Source: an uncultured Winogradskyella sp. (GTDB lineage: Bacteria > Bacteroidota > Bacteroidia > Flavobacteriales > Flavobacteriaceae). Taken from it: a stretch of DNA of 64,000 nt. Below are positions 1 to 8,996 of the stretch, in pieces; the first letter of the stretch is position 1; each line of letters opens with the position of its first letter. The stretch is from positions 186,001-250,000 of the forward strand of contig NZ_CANLYI010000004.1 of assembly GCF_947495255.1 (NCBI RefSeq), in the 5' to 3' direction. Both the position numbers and the translations under genes were made by a program. The notes under the pieces are model-generated. The model worked only from the letters and a program-made list of their open reading frames with translations. It had not been told where the DNA came from and made no database searches.

Positions 1-2
1 CA

Positions 3-110
3 TTTATTGAATCTGCTACCTTAGTTATTCCTTTTGTAGATGGGTTTGAAGCACCACAAGAAGATAAAACTAAGAATGAGAAAAGGCTAAAAATGAAATG
101 TTTCATGTAA
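3..110 (+). CDS. C-terminal end of a protein cut by the window edge
   Basis: An open frame runs from the first bases of the window to a TAA at 108-110, giving about 35 residues that end in a lysine-rich tail (NEKRLKMKCFM). It converges with the subtilase gene, whose stop lies 18 bases further on. The piece is too short to recognise a family. It is read as the end of a gene starting upstream of the window, but a chance open frame of this length cannot be excluded. Confidence 0.35.
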   Translation, partial: FIESATLVIPFVDGFEAPQEDKTKNEKRLKMKCFM

Positions 111-127
111 AAATATATTTTATAGAA

Positions 128-1726
128 TTATAACTTTGAAGCCATAATTAAAGCATTATAAGCATTAACTATTCTTCCGGTTTTAGACAATTCTGAAAAT
201 GGTTTCACATCAGAAGCATCACCACCTACAACTACTTTAGTTGTTAATGCTAAGCCAGATTCTAAAATCACTTGTTTTACCTGAGAAGCAGTTAATTTTG
301 GATAATAAGAACGCACTAAAGCTGCAACACCAGCAACGGCAGGAGAAGCCATAGAAGTTCCACTTATACTCTTATAATCGTTTTCTGGGAATGTAGAATA
401 AATAGCAGAACCTGGAGCAAATACATCTACGTTGTTTTTTCCGTAGTTAGAAAAACTAGAAACTAATTTAGATCCGTATTTAGATGTTAAAGAACCCACT
501 CTAATGTACGTATTTGAAATCTCTACGAAATCAACATTATCATCAGGGAAATTAGGTTCAACATCTATGTTTTCACTAGAGTTACCTGCTGCATGTACAA
601 ATACAACATCGTTATCTGAAGCATATTTTATAGCATCTCTTACCCATTGAGAATGTGGAGAAAAAGATTTACCAAAACTACCGTTAATTACTTTTGCACC
701 ATTATCTACAGCGTAACGTATTGCTAAGGCAACATCTTTATCATATTCATCGCCATTTGGTACAGCTCTAACAGACATAATTTGTACATTGTTTGCTACA
801 CCATTTGCACCTAAACCATTGTTACGTTCTGCACCAATAATACCAGCAACGTGTGTTCCATGAGATTCAGATTTTTTTACAGGTTTAACGTTTCCGTTAC
901 CATAACCTTTATCAGATAAATCGTTAATATCGTCTCCAGTTTTACGACCATTAAAGTCTTTATTTAAGTTAAAGTTTAAACGTTCGTTAATACTTTCTAA
1001 TGCACCATCAATTTCTACAGTAGCTTCTGCTAAAGTTAAACCATTATCGTTCATACCTTGTGCTACTTGAATAGCTTGCGCTAAAGTTTCATCTTCAGTT
1101 TCTACAGTATTAACTTCTTTAATCGTATAATCACTTTTTCCGAAGTGTTTAGTTAAAGTTTTATGTGCATTTTTTACAGCTTGTGCAATTTGATCGTACT
1201 GTGTTTTACGACCTGTCCATAATTGGTAATCTTTATCGTACTGTGCTTTTGCAGCAGTAAAACTTGGGTTAGAGGTATCACCAGAAGCTAAAATACGTAC
1301 AAATTCTAATTGCTCATCGTAAGCATCTCCTAAGAAATTCCATCCATGGATATCATCTACATAACCATTTTTGTCATCATCAATACCATTGTTTGGTATT
1401 TCTCCTTTGTTTGTCCAGATAACACCATCTAAATCTTCATGATCAATATCAATACCAGAATCTATAACGGCAACAATTACAGTTTTACCTTTTTTATTAT
1501 TAATGATTTCAGCATAAGCTTTATCAACACTCATACCAGGAATCGTATCTTTTACAAGATCTAAATGTCCCCAATTATTCTTTTCTGCATCTGTTAGTTC
1601 TGTTACTTTTAACGGTGAAGTATCTATATTTTCAATTGGAGTAGAAATAATATCTCCTGTACCACAACCGAAAAATAGTGTTCCCGCAAATCCTAAGTAA
1701 GCAACTAGTTTGTAATTAAATTTCAT
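128..1726 (-). CDS. S8 family subtilisin-like serine protease, lipoprotein
   Basis: A 532-residue secreted subtilase. The N-terminus carries a lipoprotein signal with lipobox LFFGC (Cys21), so the enzyme is probably membrane anchored. The catalytic triad is complete: Asp89 in AVIDSGID, His289 in ESHGTHVAG and Ser458 in SGTSMASPAVAG, with the oxyanion Asn382 in HAAGNSS. The stretch between Asp and His is unusually long (about 200 residues). It contains an acidic NNGIDDDKNGYVDD segment, probably calcium binding, and a helical insertion of about 130 residues. No T9SS sorting domain is present. It ends within 18 bases of the partial gene at the window edge. The substrate is unknown; general protein turnover is the family role. 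Confidence 0.93.
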   Translation of the reverse strand: MKFNYKLVAYLGFAGTLFFGCGTGDIISTPIENIDTSPLKVTELTDAEKNNWGHLDLVKDTIPGMSVDKAYAEIINNKKGKTVIVAVIDSGIDIDHEDLDGVIWTNKGEIPNNGIDDDKNGYVDDIHGWNFLGDAYDEQLEFVRILASGDTSNPSFTAAKAQYDKDYQLWTGRKTQYDQIAQAVKNAHKTLTKHFGKSDYTIKEVNTVETEDETLAQAIQVAQGMNDNGLTLAEATVEIDGALESINERLNFNLNKDFNGRKTGDDINDLSDKGYGNGNVKPVKKSESHGTHVAGIIGAERNNGLGANGVANNVQIMSVRAVPNGDEYDKDVALAIRYAVDNGAKVINGSFGKSFSPHSQWVRDAIKYASDNDVVFVHAAGNSSENIDVEPNFPDDNVDFVEISNTYIRVGSLTSKYGSKLVSSFSNYGKNNVDVFAPGSAIYSTFPENDYKSISGTSMASPAVAGVAALVRSYYPKLTASQVKQVILESGLALTTKVVVGGDASDVKPFSELSKTGRIVNAYNALIMASKL

Positions 1727-1744
1727 TTTTTTTGTTTTAAAGCT

Positions 1745-2611
1745 TTAGTTAAATAGTGAGTTTGTTGTAAATGTTTCGTTTAGTCGTACACCTTTTTCAG
1801 TGTGTTTAACTGTTATAATTTCGTTATGAGCATCGTGTTCTAAAAACAGATAGAAGTTGTTATCTGCAGCCATGTTCAAAAATAATTCTTTTTCGTCTAA
1901 TGTTAATAAGGGTCTTGTATCATAACCCATTACAAACGGTAACGGTAAATGACCAACAGTTGGCAATAAATCTGCCATAAAACAAATGGTTTTTCCTTTG
2001 TAGTTTATCATAGGAATCATTTGTTTATCTGTATGTCCATTGGCAAAGAAAATATCAAAGCCTAATGCCGAATTTTTTAACATATGCTGATTAGGTACAT
2101 CAGTAAATTTCAGTTGTCCACTTTCTTCCATAGGGAGTATATTCTCTTTTAAAAATGAAGCAACTTCACGTCTGTTCGGTTTTGTTGCCCAATTCCAATG
2201 ATCTTGGTTACTCCAAAAGTGTGCGTTTTTAAAAGCAGGTTCATAACCTGTTCTATCTTTATTCCACTGAACACTTCCACCACAATGGTCAAAGTGAAGA
2301 TGCGTCATAAATACATCTGTAATATCATCGCGATGAAAACCATAAGACGCTAAAGATTTATCGATGCTATCATCTCCATAAAGAAAATAGTAACCAAAAA
2401 ATTTATCGCTTTGTTTGTTTCCCATACCTGTATCAATTAAAATAAGGCGATCACCATCTTCAATTAATAAACAACGTGCTGCAATATCAATCATGTTGTT
2501 ATTGTCAGCAGGATTGGTACGTTGCCACAAGGATTTTGGAACCACACCAAACATGGCTCCACCATCTAATTTAAAATTTCCGGAATTAATAGGATATAAT
2601 TGCATAGACAA
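1745..2611 (-). CDS. MBL-fold metallo-hydrolase
   Basis: A 288-residue metallo-beta-lactamase-fold hydrolase without a signal peptide, so cytoplasmic. The zinc motif HxHxDH is present as THLHFDHCGG (His104, His106, Asp108, His109). It is preceded by the typical LILIDTGMGN strand, and later metal ligands are likely in FANGHTDKQ and FMADLLPT. The layout resembles the lactonase/hydrolase branch of the superfamily (AHL-lactonase-like), but the substrate cannot be set from sequence. It lies 18 bases upstream of the subtilase gene on the same strand, so the two may be cotranscribed. Confidence 0.85.
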   Translation of the reverse strand: MSMQLYPINSGNFKLDGGAMFGVVPKSLWQRTNPADNNNMIDIAARCLLIEDGDRLILIDTGMGNKQSDKFFGYYFLYGDDSIDKSLASYGFHRDDITDVFMTHLHFDHCGGSVQWNKDRTGYEPAFKNAHFWSNQDHWNWATKPNRREVASFLKENILPMEESGQLKFTDVPNQHMLKNSALGFDIFFANGHTDKQMIPMINYKGKTICFMADLLPTVGHLPLPFVMGYDTRPLLTLDEKELFLNMAADNNFYLFLEHDAHNEIITVKHTEKGVRLNETFTTNSLFN

Positions 2612-2775
2612 GAATTTATAAAGTCTTGCAAATTACTAAAAGCTTTAAAACTAATTGTTGTTAGTTACAATTAATTACAGGATTTTTAACAAATTAGAAC
2701 CAGATAATCTTATATCTATTCTCAAAAAATAATTACATTTATCTATTAAGCTTTATAAACGATTTATTCAAACTC

Positions 2776-3117
2776 ATGAAGACACCCAAACAGAAATCTA
2801 AAAAAAAGTATTTATTGAGTTTTGGTCGTGATTTTAATCCGGATCAAAAAGTAATTTTAAGAGATTATTTAGCTATAGAACGCACACGTTTGGCTAATGA
2901 ACGTACCTTATTATCTTACATTCGTTCTTCGTTGTATTTATTACTTGGAGCAATTGCGTTATATCAACTAAAGGAGTTTGCTAATTTTGAATATTTAGCA
3001 TTAGTAGCGTTAATATTCAGCGTTATCTTTTTTATAATTGGTGTGTATCGTTTTTCACTTTTAAAGCGAAGTTTAAAACGATTATACTATAAAACAGAAT
3101 CGCAAGAAGAGATGTAG
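2776..3117 (+). CDS. DUF202 family small membrane protein
   Basis: A 113-residue protein with the DUF202 (YidH-type) signature: a charged LAIERTRLANERTLLSYIR segment leads into the first membrane helix, SSLYLLLGAIALYQL, followed by a second hydrophobic helix (residues about 75-98). The N-terminus is lysine rich and cytoplasmic. The function of the family is unknown. It converges with the SulP gene, with only 6 bases between the stops, and is divergent from the MBL hydrolase. The 164-base gap upstream holds the promoters of both divergent genes. Confidence 0.8.
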   Translation: MKTPKQKSKKKYLLSFGRDFNPDQKVILRDYLAIERTRLANERTLLSYIRSSLYLLLGAIALYQLKEFANFEYLALVALIFSVIFFIIGVYRFSLLKRSLKRLYYKTESQEEM

Positions 3118-3123
3118 TTTTGG

Positions 3124-5319
3124 TTACTTAGAAATTGCCTGTTTTAAACGTTTACCATAATCAAATAAGGCCTTAACTTCTTTTGTACTTGCTAAACGTT
3201 CTTTACTAAAAACCAACAAACATTTACCATTAGATTCTACGTGGTAATAAGGATTGCTTTCAAAGAAATGAGTGATTTCATCATTAAAAAGTGATTTAAT
3301 AGCCGTTTCATTTTCTCCCAATAAATAGAAACGTTTGTTAAAATCTGAATGTTCTTGAATAGGAATATCCTTATAGCCAGCTAAAGCATATACTTTTTCA
3401 AGAAAACCTTCACGATCTAGAGTGAATTTAGGAATGTTTTTATCTAATGTCATATACAACATCGTAGTTCGTATGGTTTCTTTAGCTATAAATTCACCTT
3501 CAGAAAATTCGATATCAAAAATGCTAATAGCATCATTTTTAGTGGTTAGTTTATTATAAATATGACCAATAGTTTTTGTTCTAAAAAAATGGAATTTATC
3601 TAAAAAGTGAGTTTCTTTTTCGTTCTTAGAATGATAGGATAATTCATAATTTTGAGCAAAATCTTCAAGTGTATTTTGGCGTTTTGTTAAACCGCTTTTA
3701 AGAATACCAGGAACGGGTAATAATCGCCTAAGTGCAAATGGATGCTTAGAATCTGAGTCGTGTAAATCTAAACCAATGACATCAAAATGACCATCTCGTT
3801 TTATAAACAAATCGCGATAGTTATTAAGGTTTTCCATCACTGTATGATCTACAAATTTGCAAAGTGAAAAATCAATAATGACATCACTATTTTCTGGTAC
3901 TGCATCTAGCTTTTCTTTTAACCTATAGAAATTTAAAAAGCTACAAAAGTGTTTTACACTCACATAGTAATTTCCATTGTCTTGTTCTTGATACATTAAG
4001 ACATTGGGTTTTAAAACATTTCTAAAGAATAGTGAAGCACTTTTATTAATAACGATATGAATTAAAAATGTAACAATTACACCAGAAAGAATTCCCGTAA
4101 TAAGACCAACTTTTAAGGTTACAAATAATGTGACTAAAAATATAATAACCTGTTCTTTACCTATCGAAAATATTCTTTTAATGGTTGTTGGTGATGCTAA
4201 TTTGTAACCTGTAAATACTAAAATTGCCATTAAAGCAGGTAAAGGAATCCGAGTTAACTGTGTACTAAATAATACAATAAAGATGACTAAAAACGTAGCA
4301 TGAAAGAAGTTTGAAGACCGATTACTTGCGTTGTTATTAACGTTTACAGAACTTCTTGCTATTACAGTAACGACATTTAAACCACCTAAAAAACCACTAC
4401 CAATAGTTGCTAAGCCTAATGCTTTTAAATCTAAGTTTACGTTAGAGCGTCTTTTCTCTGGATCTAATTTATCTACAGCTTTTATACTTAGTAGAGATTC
4501 AATACTAGCAATTAAGGTTAAAGCTAAAACACTAGACCAAAAAGGAAATGTACCAGCTTTTCCAAAATTTACAGTTGGCAATTGTGCTATGATATCCTTA
4601 AATTCTGGTATACCAGAAATCATGTATAACGAAGAAATAGGATTGGTTTCATGTGCAACCAATTCAAAATAATAACTGAATCCAACAGATAGAATAACAA
4701 TCCACATTGGTGCAGGTATAAGCTGTAAATACTTGTTTCTAATTTTAGGATAGAACACCATAATAATTAAACTTAAAATACCTGCAGCTGCAGCATAAAT
4801 TAAACCGGTTTTATCATAATGAAGTGCATCGTTTATGGTAAATGGAATTTCTATAAGATAATCTATAGTATCTGCACGCTTAATTTTGTGAGCGAGCATA
4901 ATATGAAATTGTTTTCCTAATATAATAAGTCCGATTGCAGCAAGCATACCTTGTATAGCAGAAGAAGGGAAAAAATCAGCTAGTTTTCCCATTCTTAAAA
5001 ATCCTAATACAGCTAAAAGAATTCCAGAACAAATAATAGCAGCATAAGCACTCTCTAAACCTAGTGTTGTTATTGCTACTAAAAGAACACCAACCAATCC
5101 GTTACCAGGACCAGCGATGGTAACATTACTTCCACCGAAAATAGAGACTACAACACCTCCAACTACTGCAGCTATAATACCTGAAATCGGTGGAGCTTCA
5201 CTTGCCATTGCCAAGCCTAAACCTAATGGTAATGCGATAAGACTTACCACAAAACCCGAAAAAATGTTTTTAGGTAATGCCTTAAAAAATGCTTTTAATT
5301 TATTTGGTTTTGGGCTCAT
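3124..5319 (-). CDS. SulP family inorganic anion transporter with STAS domain
   Basis: A 731-residue inner-membrane transporter. Residues about 10-430 hold the SulP membrane domain, starting with the family motif SGFVVSLIALPLGLGLAMAS and including PISGIIAAVVGG and the GPGNGLVG loop. A STAS domain follows at about 440-545 (VIIDFSLCKFVDHTVMENL). A further 170 residues of unrecognised sequence follow the STAS domain, so the protein is longer than the usual 550-600 residues. Members carry sulfate, bicarbonate or other anions; the substrate here is not predictable. Its start codon overlaps the stop of the universal stress protein gene in an ATGA arrangement, implying translational coupling. Confidence 0.9.
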   Translation of the reverse strand: MSPKPNKLKAFFKALPKNIFSGFVVSLIALPLGLGLAMASEAPPISGIIAAVVGGVVVSIFGGSNVTIAGPGNGLVGVLLVAITTLGLESAYAAIICSGILLAVLGFLRMGKLADFFPSSAIQGMLAAIGLIILGKQFHIMLAHKIKRADTIDYLIEIPFTINDALHYDKTGLIYAAAAGILSLIIMVFYPKIRNKYLQLIPAPMWIVILSVGFSYYFELVAHETNPISSLYMISGIPEFKDIIAQLPTVNFGKAGTFPFWSSVLALTLIASIESLLSIKAVDKLDPEKRRSNVNLDLKALGLATIGSGFLGGLNVVTVIARSSVNVNNNASNRSSNFFHATFLVIFIVLFSTQLTRIPLPALMAILVFTGYKLASPTTIKRIFSIGKEQVIIFLVTLFVTLKVGLITGILSGVIVTFLIHIVINKSASLFFRNVLKPNVLMYQEQDNGNYYVSVKHFCSFLNFYRLKEKLDAVPENSDVIIDFSLCKFVDHTVMENLNNYRDLFIKRDGHFDVIGLDLHDSDSKHPFALRRLLPVPGILKSGLTKRQNTLEDFAQNYELSYHSKNEKETHFLDKFHFFRTKTIGHIYNKLTTKNDAISIFDIEFSEGEFIAKETIRTTMLYMTLDKNIPKFTLDREGFLEKVYALAGYKDIPIQEHSDFNKRFYLLGENETAIKSLFNDEITHFFESNPYYHVESNGKCLLVFSKERLASTKEVKALFDYGKRLKQAISK

Positions 5320-6164
5320 TGAATAATTAAAACGTCTGTTGGTAGTTCTGTTAATATGTGTTCAATATCGTGAGGGAAAAGACGATCCCAAAAGGTCATT
5401 TTACTAGGTGAATTCATAATTAATAAGTCGGCTCTTGCAATTTGAGCGTAATGACCAATGGAATACCCTTTTTTACCAAAAATGGGTTGAGATTTTATAA
5501 TAACATCTTTTGTGTGATTCTCCGGAATATCCGCAATTATGGCTTTTACACGTGCATTTTCTCTAAGTTTAATACGTTCTTTAACAATATTTGCCATTCT
5601 TAGAGATTTATCATCTTCTACTTTTACGGCTAATTCATCTTGTGTTATTTCTTCAACAATTGTCACCTTATTAACACTTAAAGCATTTGCAACATAAAAT
5701 GCAGAAGCAATAGTTTCTTTAGTTTTTGGGTCTTTTAATCCGTTAACTACAATATGCTCACAAGGAATTCTTTCTACAGACGGTTTTATAAGCAATAAAA
5801 TAGAACATTTAGCTTGTCGTGTAATTTTTCTGGCAATAGAGCCTACATAGTATTTTAAGAAATTTTCGCGCTGTAGTGCACCTAAAATCAGTAAGTCAAT
5901 ATGTTTTTCTTCTGAAGTTGATAGAATAACATCAACCGGATCTCCTGGCTTAAATACAATTTCTACGTCTAAATTATCATTTAAAAAAGGTTCTAAAATA
6001 GCATTGAATTTAGCTTGCTTTTCAGAGGATTTATCACCAACATGAATTAAAACCAAACACGTTTTAAGCATTTGCGATAACCTTGCAGCTTCATAAATAT
6101 TAGCTTTGAGATTTGGTGAGAAAGTGACACCAATACCTATGGTTTTAAAAGGTTTTAAAGACAA
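5316..6164 (-). CDS. universal stress protein, tandem UspA type
   Basis: A 282-residue cytoplasmic protein made of two UspA-like halves. The first half starts TIGIGVTFSPN and contains DLLILGALQRENFLKYYVGS, a version of the GxxxxxxxxGS nucleotide loop. The second half ends in the ADLLIMNSP...LPTDVLIIQ pattern. Its stop overlaps the start of the SulP transporter by four bases, so both are made from one message. This suggests a regulatory or sensing role linked to anion transport, which is inference. It is divergent from the antiporter gene; the 128-base gap carries both promoters. Confidence 0.87.
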   Translation of the reverse strand: MSLKPFKTIGIGVTFSPNLKANIYEAARLSQMLKTCLVLIHVGDKSSEKQAKFNAILEPFLNDNLDVEIVFKPGDPVDVILSTSEEKHIDLLILGALQRENFLKYYVGSIARKITRQAKCSILLLIKPSVERIPCEHIVVNGLKDPKTKETIASAFYVANALSVNKVTIVEEITQDELAVKVEDDKSLRMANIVKERIKLRENARVKAIIADIPENHTKDVIIKSQPIFGKKGYSIGHYAQIARADLLIMNSPSKMTFWDRLFPHDIEHILTELPTDVLIIQ

Positions 6165-6292
6165 TTTAGTTGTTATTGTTTAGTTAGTCAGTTTTGAAAG
6201 ATAGTAAAATTTAAAAACCTTTAAGTTATAAAACCAATTACTGCACTTTAAAAACTGTATTTATTTAGTATTTTCACAAAAAATGTAATTAG

Positions 6293-8143
6293 ATGTTAGA
6301 ATTAGCAGGAATCATTATACTTGGCATATTAGCACAATGGGTTGCATGGAAATTTAAAATTCCAGCAATTTTACCATTGATATTAATTGGGCTTTTAGTA
6401 GGACCAATTGCAGCAGAGTTTTTAAGTGAAGATGGTACGAAATGGATTGAACCTATTTGGAATGGAACCGAAGGATTATTCCCAGGAGAAAGTCTATTTT
6501 ATTTTGTTTCTCTTGCCATTAGTATTATTCTTTTTGAAGGTGGTTTAACACTAAAATTAAACGAAATAAAGAACGTTGGACCCGTAATTACAAAGTTAAT
6601 CACTATTGGTTCTATCGTTACTTTTTTTGGAGCGTCTTTAGCAGCTCATTTCATTTTTAATTTAAGTTGGGAAATTTCATTTTTATTCTCAGGACTTATT
6701 ATTGTAACGGGTCCTACGGTAATTACTCCGATTTTAAGAAACATACCTTTAAAGAAAGATGTATCTGCCGTTTTAAAATGGGAAGGTATACTTATTGATC
6801 CAATTGGTGCTTTAGTTGCCGTTTTGGTATTTGAATTTATTAGCGTTGATGCAGGTGGAGAATTCACAAAAACGGCGTTAATAGAATTTGGTAAAATTGT
6901 ATTATTCGGTTCTACATTTGGTTTCACTTTTGCACATGCTGTTAATCTTATTTTGAATAAAAAATGGGTGCCACATTATCTTATAAATGTATTCTCTTTA
7001 GCCGCTGTATTAGGTGTTTTTGTTTTATCAGATAGTTTTGCTCATGAGTCTGGTTTATTAGCGGTAGTTGTAATGGGAATGGTTTTAGGTAATTCTAATT
7101 CTCCTCATTTAAAGGATATTCTATATTTTAAAGAATCACTTAGTGTTTTACTAATCTCAATTCTGTTTATTCTTTTAGCTGCAAATATTAATTTTGAAGA
7201 GTTATTATTAATCTATAATTGGAAAACAGCTGTACTTTTCTTAGTCATAGTATTTTTAATACGACCAATAGGTGTGTTTTTAAGTACCTATGGTTCTACA
7301 TTAAAACTAAATGAAAAACTATTTATAAGTTGGGTAGGCCCTCGTGGTATTGTTGCCGCAGGTATTGCTTCACTATTTGGGTTAAAGTTGGCTAGTAAAG
7401 GTGTTACAGGAGCAGAGTATATTACACCTTTGGTATTTGTAATAGTATTAGGAACCGTTTTATTAAATGCCACAACAGCACGATTATTTGCGAGATTAGT
7501 TGGTGTATTTTTAACAAAATCTAACGGAATATTAATTGTTGGCGCTTCTAAAGTATCGCGATTATTAGGTCATTATTTAGAAAGTAACGGAAGGCATGTC
7601 GTATTAATTGACAGCAACCAAAGCAATATTAATAAAGCCAAAGAATTAGGCTTAGAGGCTTTAAGTACTAATATATATTCAGATTCTTTAACGGATAATA
7701 TAGAATTAAATGACGTTGGTTATTTAATGGCAATGACAGGAAACTCAGACATTAACAAATATGCTATTAGTAAATTTAGAAAGCAGTTTGGTGAGAATGG
7801 ATCATTTAGATTAGTGACTCCAGACGAAATGAATAATCCAGAAGATAATCCTAGTGAAGGGTTATTTTCTCAAACAGATGATTTTATTCAACTTTCTGAA
7901 GTAACTAGAAAATACCCATCAATTCAAGAAATACCTTTAGAAGACAAAGCACATTACCTAAGTCTTATTGATATTACTAATAAAAATGAAGACATGATTC
8001 CTTTATTTTTAAAAGATGAAGATGGTGAGTTACATATTATATCTTCAAACAATACCAATATTGATAAAATAGGAGAAGACTATAAATTGGTTTATTTAGG
8101 AAAACCTTTTGATGTTGAAAAAGTTATTTTAGAAGATGCATAA
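6293..8143 (+). CDS. CPA1/CPA2-type cation:proton antiporter with TrkA-N domain
   Basis: A 616-residue inner-membrane protein. Residues 1-400 form the Na+/H+ exchanger domain with about 12 helices; ILFEGGLTLKL and the ILIDPIGALVAVLVFE helix carry the acidic transport residues, and SWVGPRGIVAAGIASL is the usual late helix. From about residue 410 there is a Rossmann TrkA-N/RCK domain (GILIVGASKVSRLLG, VVLIDSNQSN), and a C-terminal extension to 616. RCK domains gate such transporters through nucleotide binding. The gene lies 16 bases upstream of an unrecognised membrane protein on the same strand, probably one operon. The transported ion (Na+ or K+) is not determined. Confidence 0.9.
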   Translation: MLELAGIIILGILAQWVAWKFKIPAILPLILIGLLVGPIAAEFLSEDGTKWIEPIWNGTEGLFPGESLFYFVSLAISIILFEGGLTLKLNEIKNVGPVITKLITIGSIVTFFGASLAAHFIFNLSWEISFLFSGLIIVTGPTVITPILRNIPLKKDVSAVLKWEGILIDPIGALVAVLVFEFISVDAGGEFTKTALIEFGKIVLFGSTFGFTFAHAVNLILNKKWVPHYLINVFSLAAVLGVFVLSDSFAHESGLLAVVVMGMVLGNSNSPHLKDILYFKESLSVLLISILFILLAANINFEELLLIYNWKTAVLFLVIVFLIRPIGVFLSTYGSTLKLNEKLFISWVGPRGIVAAGIASLFGLKLASKGVTGAEYITPLVFVIVLGTVLLNATTARLFARLVGVFLTKSNGILIVGASKVSRLLGHYLESNGRHVVLIDSNQSNINKAKELGLEALSTNIYSDSLTDNIELNDVGYLMAMTGNSDINKYAISKFRKQFGENGSFRLVTPDEMNNPEDNPSEGLFSQTDDFIQLSEVTRKYPSIQEIPLEDKAHYLSLIDITNKNEDMIPLFLKDEDGELHIISSNNTNIDKIGEDYKLVYLGKPFDVEKVILEDA

Positions 8144-8159
8144 TTTTTAGAAAAATAAA

Positions 8160-8885
8160 ATGAGTAATAGCGAAAGTTTAAGAGTAGATTATTCTAAATA
8201 CCAAGTAGATGAAGTATCAGAAACTATTGCTGATGCTTTATTTTTTCCGCTCTATATAGGTAAAGTCTTAGGTACCAATTTGGCTATATTTTGGGTTTTA
8301 CTAACTCTTTTTTGTATATTTTTTATAGATAATACGTTTTTAAGTGTATTGTTTTGGGTGCTCACTTTTGTAATATCAATTCCTTCAATATTGTTGTTCT
8401 CAATAATTAGGTTGTTTAGCACCATTAAGAATGATATTGATAATGTCTTTAAAATTACTCTAGAAACCACAAAGCATGTCTACGAAGATGCTGGATTATT
8501 AAAAGATCAACGTGCAGCTAATTTACCATTAAAAGCAACATTCTCAGATGTTTTTAAAGGTGTTGCAATGTATGTTATAAGACCATCATTAAAAAAAGTA
8601 CTCGAAAAACGAATAAAATATTTTGCTTGGCCATTGACGTTTTTAATAGATTTAATCTTTAAAAAAACGGTAATAAATGGGTCTCCAGAAATAGGAGTAG
8701 AGTTAGATAGTGAAGATCATATTGTATTAAAAGATAACACAACGCTAGGCAAAATTAATAAAGGAGGTGAAAAAACAACCTCAGTAGCTTTTACGGTCGT
8801 TAAGTTTCCGTTTCGCTTAGCGCTAATAATTTATGGTTTGGTAAATTATACAATAGTTTATCTGTTGTATTTATTGTTTAGGTAG
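8160..8885 (+). CDS. membrane protein of unknown function
   Basis: A 241-residue protein not assigned to a known family. Two hydrophobic segments (residues about 37-58 and 60-84) are followed by a soluble region with a helical DNVFKITLETTKHVYEDAG stretch. Another hydrophobic part lies near 155-170 and a last one at the C-terminus (KFPFRLALIIYGLVNYTIVYLL). It begins 16 bases after the antiporter gene, so it may be an accessory of that transporter, which is inference from position only. A hairpin follows directly after the stop. Confidence 0.7.
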   Translation: MSNSESLRVDYSKYQVDEVSETIADALFFPLYIGKVLGTNLAIFWVLLTLFCIFFIDNTFLSVLFWVLTFVISIPSILLFSIIRLFSTIKNDIDNVFKITLETTKHVYEDAGLLKDQRAANLPLKATFSDVFKGVAMYVIRPSLKKVLEKRIKYFAWPLTFLIDLIFKKTVINGSPEIGVELDSEDHIVLKDNTTLGKINKGGEKTTSVAFTVVKFPFRLALIIYGLVNYTIVYLLYLLFR

Positions 8886-8892
8886 CTAGCAA

Positions 8893-8912
8893 ATTCCTGC
8901 GAATGCAGGAAT
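8893..8912 (+). terminator. hairpin after the antiporter operon
   Basis: A perfect 8-bp stem, ATTCCTGC/GCAGGAAT, with loop GAAT lies seven bases after the stop of the membrane protein gene. It is followed by an AT-rich run without a clean T tract, so it is a probable but not ideal terminator. Confidence 0.5.
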
Positions 8913-8972
8913 CTATTTGTTAGATTTCTATAATTAAGATTAAGTAATAAAATTAATAGAACAGTTTATGAG

Positions 8973-8992
8973 ATTCCTTTTTTCAAAGGAAT
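8973..8992 (-). terminator. hairpin downstream of lepA
   Basis: A perfect 8-bp stem, ATTCCTTT/AAAGGAAT, with a 4-base loop lies four bases beyond the lepA stop on its transcribed side. There is no T tract after it on the minus strand. It is the likely 3' end signal of lepA and may also stop readthrough from the opposite side. Confidence 0.45.
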
Positions 8993-8996
8993 TGCT

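Noticed and set aside
4331..4672. A 113-residue frame on the plus strand inside the SulP gene
   Set aside because: It is antisense to a conserved transporter and has no recognisable domain. Several other frames like it, for example at 2415-2621, 11228-11449, 46031-46303 and 58072-58311, are also shadows of real genes.
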